From: Streptomyces phaeoluteigriseus
GTDB lineage: Bacteria; Actinomycetota; Actinomycetes; Streptomycetales; Streptomycetaceae
Length of the DNA: 64,000 bases
Direction of reading: 5' to 3'
Assembly (NCBI RefSeq): GCF_001896135.2
Contig: NZ_MPOH02000017.1
Location: forward strand, 196,862 to 260,861
Of this stretch, positions 56,061-64,000 are shown one piece after another. How positions within the stretch are numbered: the stretch's first letter is position 1; each line of letters starts with the position of its first letter. Below the pieces are notes generated by a model. That model saw nothing but the letters and a program-made list of their open reading frames with translations, searched no databases and was not told where the DNA came from. A program made the translations under genes and the position numbers.

Positions 56061-57222
56061 GCGTGCGGACGCGGGACGGTCTCGGCGGGCGGGCGGCCAT
56101 CGCCGGGATCGGGGCGACGGAGTTCTCCAAGGACTCGGGGCGCAGCGAGCTGCGGCTGGCGGTGGAGGCGGTGCGGGCGGCGCTGGACGACGCGGGGCTG
56201 CGGCCGGCGGACGTGGACGGACTGGTGACGTTCACGATGGACACCAGCCCGGAGATCACGGTGGCGCAGGCCTGCGGCATGGGGGAGCTGTCCTTCTTCT
56301 CCCGCGTCCACTACGGCGGCGGGGCGGCCTGCGCGACCGTGCAGCAGGCGGCGCTGGCGATCGCGGCCGGGGTGGCCGAGGTCGTCGTCTGCTACCGCGC
56401 CTTCAACGAGCGGTCGGGCCGGCGCTTCGGCTCGGGGGTCCGGCAGCGGGAACCGTCGGCGGAGGGGGCGGCGCTCGGCTGGACGCTGCCGTTCGGGCTG
56501 CTCACCCCGGCGTCCTGGGTCGCGATGGCGGCGCAACGGTACCTGCACGCGCACGGGCTGACCCCGGAGGCGTTCGGGCAGGTGGCCGTCACGGCGCGCA
56601 GGCACGCGGCGGCCAATCCGGCGGCGTACTTCCACGGCCGGCCGATCACCCTCGACGACCACGCGGCGTCCCGCTGGATCGCCGAGCCGCTGCGGCTGCT
56701 GGACTGCTGTCAGGAGACCGACGGCGGTCAGGCACTGGTGGTGACCTCGGTGGAGCGGGCCCGTGATCTGCCGCGTCCGCCGGCCGTGATCGCCGCGGCC
56801 GCCCAGGGGGCCGGGCGGGCCCAGGAGCAGATGACCAGCTTCTACCGCGACGACCTGACGGGCCTGCCGGAGGTGGCGGTGGTCGCCCGCCAGCTGTGGC
56901 GGACGTCGGGGCTCGCCCCCGCCGACATCGACGTGGGGATCCTGTACGACCACTTCACGCCGTTCGTGCTCATGCAGCTGGAGGAGTTCGGGTTCTGCCC
57001 GCCGGGCGAGGCCGCCGCGTTCGTCGCCGAGGACCGCCTCCCGCTCAACACGCACGGCGGCCAGCTCGGCGAGGCCTACCTGCACGGCATGAACGGCATC
57101 GCGGAGGCCGTACGGCAACTGCGCGGCACGTCCGTGAACCAGCTCCCCGGCGCGCCCACGCCCTGGTCACGGCGGGGACGGGCGTGCCGACCTCGGGGCT
57201 GGTGCTGGGGGCCGACGGCTGA
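56057..57222 (+). pseudogene. Ltp2-like thiolase-superfamily lipid-transfer protein, frameshifted near the end
   Basis: About 388 residues if repaired. Thiolase/SCPx-like: MSVRTRDGLGGRAAIAGIGA, DAGLRPADVDGLVTFTMDT, the nucleophile-region SFFSRVHYGGGAAC, and the C-terminal NTHGGQLGEAYLHGMNGIAE. Ltp2 is a retro-aldolase that cuts the steroid side chain after ChsH1-ChsH2 hydration. A base is missing near 57149 (GCGGCCCAC expected, GCGCCCAC seen); the proper end ALVTAGTGVPTSGLVLGADG reads in the other frame to the stop at 57222. As given the frame runs on to 57487 through repetitive DNA. Confidence 0.85.
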
Positions 57223-57246
57223 ACACCGGGCCCGGGTGCCGGAACC

Positions 57247-57350
57247 GGGACCACCGTGTCGGGACCGGCGTCCTGGTACCGCCGGCGTCGGGACGGGTGT
57301 CCCGGGACCACCGTGTCGGGACCGGCCTCCCGGTACCGCCGGCGTCCGGA
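57247..57350. repeat. 57-bp tandem duplication, imperfect
   Basis: A copy beginning GGGACCACCGTGTCGGGACC at 57247 recurs at 57304 with a few substitutions. It lies just after the Ltp2-like gene; the second copy is cut short near 57350. Confidence 0.8.
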
Positions 57351-57496
57351 CCCCCAGGGGTGATCCCGCAGTGGTCGGCGTGGTCTCGTCCACCTTCAGG
57401 AGGTGGAGCCGGCACCACCCCTACAACCTGAGGCGGACTCGCCTTCGGCACCTGCGGCCGATCCGCCGGAGGCGGGTCCGAACCTAGCGTGGAGCC

Positions 57497-58045
57497 ATGA
57501 CCACACCCGTCTGCACCCGCGCTTCGAACGGCAAGACGCGGCCTTCTTCGTACCCGTCCTTCACGTCGTACGTCAGTGCCCGCCAGCCGGTGCTGCTGCG
57601 GACCGCACGCTCGCTGACCGCGAACCCGAGCGACGCCGAGGACCTGCTGCAGACCGCGCTCGCCAAGACCTATGTGGCGTGGGAGCGGATCGAGGACCAC
57701 CGGGCGCTCGACGGCTATGTCCGCCGGGCCCTGCTGAACACGCGCACCTCGCAGTGGCGCAAGCGCAAGGTCGACGAGTTCGCCTGCGAGGAGCTGCCGG
57801 AGCCGGAGCCGCAGCCCGGCGACGACGACCCGGCCGAGAGGCAGGCGCTGCACGACGCGATGTGGCGGGCGATCATGAAGCTGCCCGCCCGGCAGCGGGC
57901 GATGGTCGTCCTCAGGTACTACGAGGATCTCAGTGAGGCGCAGACGGCGGAGGTGCTCGGCGTCTCGGTGGGCACGGTGAAGTCGGCGGTGTCCCGGGCG
58001 CTCGGCAAGCTCCGGGACGACCCTGAGCTGGGCGTTGTTCGATAG
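57497..58045 (+). CDS. SigE-family ECF RNA polymerase sigma factor
   Basis: 182 residues. Region 2 starts ARSLTANPSDAEDLLQTALA and YVRRALLNTRTSQWRKRK; region 4 is LPARQRAMVVLRYYEDLSE with the helix-turn-helix AEVLGVSVGTVKSAVSRAL. It belongs to the SigE-family ECF group. No anti-sigma gene adjoins it, which is common for this group in Streptomyces. ATG 57497 (MTTPVCTRASNG). Confidence 0.92.
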   Translation: MTTPVCTRASNGKTRPSSYPSFTSYVSARQPVLLRTARSLTANPSDAEDLLQTALAKTYVAWERIEDHRALDGYVRRALLNTRTSQWRKRKVDEFACEELPEPEPQPGDDDPAERQALHDAMWRAIMKLPARQRAMVVLRYYEDLSEAQTAEVLGVSVGTVKSAVSRALGKLRDDPELGVVR

Positions 58046-58108
58046 CGAGCCGAAGTGGCGGTTCGGCGTGCGCTTTAACGTGACCTGATCGATCATCGCT
58101 CCCTAGTG

Positions 58109-58126
58109 ACATACCGAATGGTATGT
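58109..58126. promoter_or_regulatory. 18-bp palindrome upstream of the acyl-CoA ligase
   Basis: ACATACC-GAAT-GGTATGT: 7-bp arms with a 4-bp spacer, 62 bases upstream of the ligase start. This is the size and shape of a TetR-family operator. Confidence 0.7.
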
Positions 58127-58188
58127 GCGCAGAATCAGCGCAACCGTTACCACCGCGTAGGCAATGACGCCGCACCTGGGAGGACGCC

Positions 58189-59843
<1,655 letters not shown>

Positions 59844-59927
59844 CGCACCCCGTCCGCCCGGCAGGGCACCCCGTCCGCCCGGCAGGGCACCTCGCGGCCC
59901 CTGCGCGGACGGCTGTTCACAGGGGGC

Positions 59928-61136
59928 CTACCTGCCCCGCCGGACCCCCGTACTCCCCCACCCCACCACCAGCCACACCCCCGCGATCGTGACCACGCCG
60001 GTCCACCCGAAGTGGGCGTAGGCGAGGCCTGCCAGGGCTGAGGCGGTGGCTCCGCCGGCGAAGCCCGCCACGACGTAGGCGCTGTTGGCGGTGGCGGGGG
60101 CGTCGGTGGTGGTCAGGGCGAGGGTCTGGTTGGCGACGTGGGAGGCGACCAGAGCCGTGTGGATCACGATCGCGGCGACGAACAGCGCGACCATCACCTG
60201 ACCGCCCAGCCAGAACAGCGGCACGGACACGGCGGCCAGCAGGTACGCGTGGCGGACCACCCTCGCCGCGCCGAAGCGGTCGACCAGGCCGCCGGCCAGC
60301 GGGGCGACGACGCTGGCCGCGAGCCCGAACAGGCCGAACAGGCCGGCGGTCGCGGTGGAGAGGCCGTACGAGTCGTCCGTCAGGAGCAGCGCCAGCGAGG
60401 TCCACAACGCGCTCCAGGCGCCGTACATGCCGGCCTGTCGCACGCAGGCCCGCCACAGGTCGGGCGAGCGCCGCACCAGGCCGGGCATCGCGCGGAGCCC
60501 GGAGAAGAGGCCGCCCTCGCGGGGGCGGCGGTGTTCGGAGGGCAGGGCGGCGGCGGTGAGGAGGCCGAGGACCGTGGTCAGGACGGCCGCGCCGACGAAC
60601 ACCGCGCGCCAGCCGAAGGCCTGTCCGGCGAGTCCGCCGAGGACGCGGGCAGCGACGATACCCGTGAAGAGTCCGGCGATGACGGCGGCGACGTGCCGGG
60701 CGCGGTGGTGGGCGGGGGCGCGTTCGGCGACCAGCGGGACGAGGAGCTGCGGTACGACGGTGGCGGCCGAGGCGACGAACACGGTGGCCGCGAGGACGGT
60801 GGTGCCGGAGGCCGCGGCACCGGCCACGAGGGCCGCCGTGGTGACCAGCGAGAGGCCCGCGACGAGCGGGCGGCGGTTCACGCGGTCGCCGAGCGGGGCG
60901 AAGAAGAGCAGACCGGTGGCGTAACCGAACTGGGCGACCGAGGCGACCCAGGCGACGGCCGAGGGCGCGGTGCCGAAGTCGCGGGCGATGAGGGGGAGCA
61001 GCGGGGCGGCCACGTAGATGTTGGCGGCGGTGACCGCGGTGCAGAGGGCGATGAGAGGGAGGAACAGACGGTCGGCGAGCCGGGCCCGCCCGAGGGGCTC
61101 GGTGTGCTGCTGCCTGGCGGTGACTGCGGACGGCAT
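59928..61136 (-). CDS. MFS multidrug efflux transporter
   Basis: 402 residues, about 12 TM segments. Helix 1 begins LFLPLIALCTAVTAANIYVA, and the cytoplasmic loop LGDRVNRRPLVAG matches the MFS GxxxDRxxRR motif. ATG 61136 (MPSAVTARQQH) has GAAGGAG upstream. Divergent from the TetR gene with two palindromic operators in between, so the TetR protein very probably represses it. From memory this is the S. coelicolor SCO4007 position, whose regulator SCO4008 responds to cationic dyes and quaternary ammonium compounds. Confidence 0.92.
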   Translation of the reverse strand: MPSAVTARQQHTEPLGRARLADRLFLPLIALCTAVTAANIYVAAPLLPLIARDFGTAPSAVAWVASVAQFGYATGLLFFAPLGDRVNRRPLVAGLSLVTTAALVAGAAASGTTVLAATVFVASAATVVPQLLVPLVAERAPAHHRARHVAAVIAGLFTGIVAARVLGGLAGQAFGWRAVFVGAAVLTTVLGLLTAAALPSEHRRPREGGLFSGLRAMPGLVRRSPDLWRACVRQAGMYGAWSALWTSLALLLTDDSYGLSTATAGLFGLFGLAASVVAPLAGGLVDRFGAARVVRHAYLLAAVSVPLFWLGGQVMVALFVAAIVIHTALVASHVANQTLALTTTDAPATANSAYVVAGFAGGATASALAGLAYAHFGWTGVVTIAGVWLVVGWGSTGVRRGR

Positions 61137-61167
61137 GGCGGAGGCGCTCCTTCGAGCCGACTCGAAC

Positions 61168-61183
61168 AACTAACCGGTTGGTT
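61168..61183. promoter_or_regulatory. TetR-type operator, imperfect copy
   Basis: AACTAACCGGTTGGTT: 16-bp near-palindrome with one mismatched base pair (two symmetric positions). Lies at the MFS side of the divergent gap. Confidence 0.75.
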
Positions 61184-61227
61184 GGAACAGGAGGGGAACA
61201 GTCTCGGCCGTCGTCCCATTCCCTGTC

Positions 61228-61243
61228 AACCAACTAGTTGGTT
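61228..61243. promoter_or_regulatory. TetR-type operator, perfect copy
   Basis: AACCAACTAGTTGGTT: perfect 16-bp palindrome at the tetR side, 24 bases before its start. Centre-to-centre distance from the other site is 60 bp. Confidence 0.85.
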
Positions 61244-61266
61244 ACCCCCGGCGCTACGATGTCCCC

Positions 61267-61863
61267 ATGGCAACGACCAGGACCACCACCCGCGACCCCG
61301 AGGCCACCAAGGCGCGGATCTTCGAAGCGGCGGTCGCCGAATTCGCCCGGTACGGCATCGCGGGCGCCCGCATCGACCGCATCGCCGCCGAGGCCAGGGC
61401 CAACAAGCAGCTCATCTACGCCTACTTCGGCAACAAGGCGGAGCTGTTCACCCAGGTCCTCGGCCGCTGCATGGTCGACCTCGCCGCCGCCGTCCCCGTC
61501 GACCCCGACGACGTCGAGGGCTGGATGGACCGGCTGATGGACTACCACGCCGCCCACCCCGAACTCCTGCGGCTCCTCTACTGGGAGGGCATCGAGTACG
61601 GCACCGCCGAACTCCCCGACGAGCCCGAACGGCAGGAGCACTACGCCCGCAAGGTCGCCGCCGTCCAGGACGGCCAGGACCGCGGGGTCATCGACGACAC
61701 GATCCCCGCCCGCGACCTGCTGTTCCTCCTCGTCGCGCTCGCCAACTGGGCCACCGTCGTCCCCCAGATGAGCCGCATCCTGGTCGGTGCGGACGACTCC
61801 GCCCGCGACCGCCTGCGCGCCTCCGTGAAGGAAGCGGCCCGCAGGCTGGTCGCACGTCCCTGA
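61267..61863 (+). CDS. TetR-family transcriptional repressor
   Basis: 198 residues. N-terminal HTH (TKARIFEAAVAEFARYGIAG, IDRIAAEARANKQLIYAYFG) and an all-helical ligand domain. ATG 61267. The gap it shares with the MFS gene holds two matching palindromes; its own promoter overlaps the perfect one, so it is also autoregulated. It looks like the SCO4008 orthologue (from memory). Confidence 0.93.
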   Translation: MATTRTTTRDPEATKARIFEAAVAEFARYGIAGARIDRIAAEARANKQLIYAYFGNKAELFTQVLGRCMVDLAAAVPVDPDDVEGWMDRLMDYHAAHPELLRLLYWEGIEYGTAELPDEPERQEHYARKVAAVQDGQDRGVIDDTIPARDLLFLLVALANWATVVPQMSRILVGADDSARDRLRASVKEAARRLVARP

Positions 61864-61873
61864 ACCGCGCCTC

Positions 61874-64000
61874 TCAGTTGGTGCCGATGCGCGCCAGCAG
61901 GTCGACGATCCGCACCTGGACCTCCGCGCTGGTGGAGCGCTCCGCGAGGAACAGGACGGTCTCCCCGGAGGCCAGCCGCGGCAGGTCGGCCTGGTCGACG
62001 GCGGCCGTGTAGACGACCAGCGGCGTGCGGTTGAGCTGCTGGTTGGCCCGCAACCAGTCGACGATCCCGGCCTGACCCCGGTGGACCTGCATCAGGTCCA
62101 TCACGACCAGGTTCGGCCGCAACTGCCCGGCCAGCGTGACCGCGTCCGCGTCGCTGGCCGCCCGCGCGACCTGCATCCCCCGCCGCTCCAGCGTCGCGGT
62201 CAGCGCCAGCGCGATCTCCGCGTGCTCCTCGATCAGCAGCACCCGCGGCGGATGCTGCTCACTGTCCCGGGGCGCCAGCGCCTTCAGCAGTACGGCGGGA
62301 TCGGCGCCGTACGCCGCCTCGCGCGTCGCCTGTCCGAGCCCGGCCGTCACCAGCACCGGCACCTCCGCGGCCACCGCCGCCTGGCGCAGCGACTGCAACG
62401 CGGTCCGGGTGATCGGCCCGGTCAGCGGGTCGACGAACAGCGCGGCCGGGAAGGCGGCGATCTGCGCGTCGACCTCCTCGCGCGAGTGCACGATCACCGG
62501 CCGGTAGCCGCGGTCGCTGAGCGCCTGCTGCGTACTGACGTCCGGAGCCGGCCACACCAGCAGCCGGCGCGGGTTGTCCAGCGGCTCCGGCGGCAGCTCG
62601 TCGTCCATCGGCTGCGGCCGCGGCGGGTCGGCCACCTCGACGGCCCCGCCCGGACCGTCCAGCGGCTCGGGCCCCTCGGCGGCGTTCTTGTCCGGGGCCC
62701 CTATGGCGTACGACCGCCCGGCCCCCTCGGTCCCGGGCGCCGACCGCGACTGCCCGGCCATGGACTGCCCGGCCATGGACTGGCCGGGAAGCGGCTGGCC
62801 CGTGGGTACGGCGGCCTGCTCGGCCGTCGGATGCGGACGGGCCGCCTGCTCCTGTCCCGCCGCCGGGTCGCGGCGTACCCAGCTTGCGGCGCGCCCGGAG
62901 CCGTTCGGGTGGTGCGGGGCGGGGGTGGCGGAAGTGGAGTGGGTGGTCGTCGTGGGCTGCGGGATCGGCTGGACCTGCTGCGCCTGCTGCGTCTGCTGGA
63001 CCTGCTGCGCCTGCTGAACCTGGGCGGCCTGCCTGGTGAAGGGGACGCCCTGGCCCAGCGTCCGCACGCTGATCGCGCGGCCCTGGGTGGAGTTGGGGTC
63101 GAAGGGCGGGTTCGTCGCCGCCTCGGCGGGCAGGGGCTGAGCCACCCGCGGCTGCCCCGTGGGCGCCTCGGGCGGCAACGGGGTGCCCGAACCGGGAGTC
63201 GGCGTCGCCGGGGCCGCCGCTTCGGCGGGGAGCGGCCCGACGGGCGGGACCGGCGCGGGGGCACCTGCCTGTCCGGGCACGACCGGGGCGACTGGGGCCG
63301 CCGGGGCGATGGGGGCCGCCGGGGTGACTGGAGCCGACGGCGTGACTGGAGCCGCCGGGGCGGCGGCCGGACTCGGCTGACCGGGCAGCGGCTGAGCCGG
63401 CAGCGGCAGTTCCGCGGGGATCTGGACGGGCGCGGGAACCTGCGGCGCCTGCGCCTGCGCCGGAACGGCGGCAGCCGGAACGCTGCCCGCCTGAGTCTGG
63501 GGCCGTGCGTCCGTCGCCGTCGCCGGCTCCGGCTGGCCGACGGCCCGCCGCCGGCGGCCCGTGGGCGCTGTGGTGGGGTGCGGCTGCGGAGGGGTGTGGT
63601 CGTCGGCCTGGCCGTGCGCGGCGGCGTCGTGCCGACCGTGGTCGATCAGCGAGTCGTCGGACGCGGCCTGAGCCGGTACCTGAACCTGCCCGGGAACGGG
63701 CACGGGAACGGGCACGGCACCGGGGACAGGGGCAGGCGTAGGAGCAGCAGTAGGAGTAGCAGTAGGCGCAGGGATGGGACCCGGAAGCGGACCGGGAGCG
63801 ACCGGCACCGGCGCCTGCTGCCCGGTTTCCTGCGCCCGCGCACTCCCCTCCGCCCCGACAGTCCCCTCCGACGACCGGTCCGCCTCCGCGGGCGGCAGGG
63901 CGAACACCGTACGGGGCCCGGCCTCCTGCGCGGCGGCGCGCTCGTTCGCGGCGGCCAGGGCGCGTCGGCGGCGCCCCGTCGGCTGTTCGGCACCCTCCGC
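61874..64000 (-). CDS. Receiver-domain signalling protein, 3' part (5' end off window)
   Basis: 708 residues within the window, open at the right edge (AEGAEQPTGRRRRALAAANE). The first 400 residues are Pro/Ala/Gln-rich low complexity, with runs of AP, VQQ and TPAAP and a second PTGRRRR motif. The C-terminal 230 residues contain a receiver-like domain: VLLIEEHAEIALALTATLER, the phospho-acceptor Asp in NLVVMDLMQVHRG and TPLVVYTAAVD. A region before it (PRRLLVWPAPDVSTQQALSD) repeats the receiver layout. Likely the tail of a hybrid sensor histidine kinase, as the position next to the efflux pair in S. coelicolor suggests; no kinase domain is visible here. Confidence 0.78.
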   Translation of the reverse strand, partial: AEGAEQPTGRRRRALAAANERAAAQEAGPRTVFALPPAEADRSSEGTVGAEGSARAQETGQQAPVPVAPGPLPGPIPAPTATPTAAPTPAPVPGAVPVPVPVPGQVQVPAQAASDDSLIDHGRHDAAAHGQADDHTPPQPHPTTAPTGRRRRAVGQPEPATATDARPQTQAGSVPAAAVPAQAQAPQVPAPVQIPAELPLPAQPLPGQPSPAAAPAAPVTPSAPVTPAAPIAPAAPVAPVVPGQAGAPAPVPPVGPLPAEAAAPATPTPGSGTPLPPEAPTGQPRVAQPLPAEAATNPPFDPNSTQGRAISVRTLGQGVPFTRQAAQVQQAQQVQQTQQAQQVQPIPQPTTTTHSTSATPAPHHPNGSGRAASWVRRDPAAGQEQAARPHPTAEQAAVPTGQPLPGQSMAGQSMAGQSRSAPGTEGAGRSYAIGAPDKNAAEGPEPLDGPGGAVEVADPPRPQPMDDELPPEPLDNPRRLLVWPAPDVSTQQALSDRGYRPVIVHSREEVDAQIAAFPAALFVDPLTGPITRTALQSLRQAAVAAEVPVLVTAGLGQATREAAYGADPAVLLKALAPRDSEQHPPRVLLIEEHAEIALALTATLERRGMQVARAASDADAVTLAGQLRPNLVVMDLMQVHRGQAGIVDWLRANQQLNRTPLVVYTAAVDQADLPRLASGETVLFLAERSTSAEVQVRIVDLLARIGTN

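Overview
The window is high-GC chromosomal DNA of a Streptomyces. The evidence is the codon use, GTG/TTG starts with GGAGG-type ribosome sites, ParB-parS sites of the Streptomyces type, and gene content and order that match, from memory, the S. coelicolor block running from thiC (SCO3928) through cydABCD, serS-pheA, the dtpA copper cluster and the SCO4007/SCO4008 efflux pair. Three perfect parS palindromes, one near-parS and a cluster of DnaA boxes place it on the origin-proximal part of the chromosome. Almost everything is core housekeeping; there is no prophage, insertion sequence, CRISPR array or biosynthetic cluster.

Layout. 0-7 kb: thiC (5' end off the window), a TerD-VWA protein, a two-TM protein, a metallophosphatase and a LacI regulator. 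7.5-15 kb: hisC, then cydA-cydB-cydCD behind a Rex-type operator. 15-21.6 kb: secreted M23 protein, HAD phosphatase, LLM oxidoreductase, kptA, an alpha/beta hydrolase-SDR fusion and an M24 peptidase. 21.8-25.8 kb: four ABC transporter genes and a small conserved-looking protein. 26-30.4 kb: tRNA-Ser(GCT), 7-bp tandem repeats, a HAD gene coupled to serS, a 0.6 kb DnaA-box region and pheA. 30.4-37.2 kb: a leftward copper-trafficking and DyP-peroxidase cluster (membrane protein, ycnI, sco, ecuC, copCD, dtpA). 37.4-46 kb: ATP-binding kinase-like protein, intradiol dioxygenase, citG-like gene, MocR regulator with an MFS exporter, pepP and a PP2C phosphatase. 46-54.5 kb: a degenerate prim-pol protein, a SEC-C protein, a second kinase-like protein, a GDPD phosphodiesterase, an htrA-type protease broken by a 66-bp inverted repeat, tRNA-Ser(TGA), and a second prim-pol with its catalytic motifs. 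54.6-60 kb: a ChsH2-ChsH1-Ltp2-like side-chain degradation set, a SigE-family sigma factor and an acyl-CoA ligase. 60-64 kb: an MFS/TetR divergent pair with two palindromic operators and the 3' part of a receiver-containing signalling protein.

How the genes work together. The cyd genes make and assemble cytochrome bd under NADH control. The copper genes deliver Cu to secreted or membrane oxidases and supply a Tat-exported peroxidase. The ABC genes form two ATPase-permease pairs in one operon. The hydratase-thiolase-ligase genes look like a CoA-thioester side-chain shortening pathway.

Quality caution. About ten genes that should be intact carry single-base indels, mostly a lost C or G in a short C/G run. 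These look like sequencing errors rather than decay. The 66-bp inverted repeat inside the protease gene is the strongest structural anomaly and may be either a real rearrangement or an assembly artefact.
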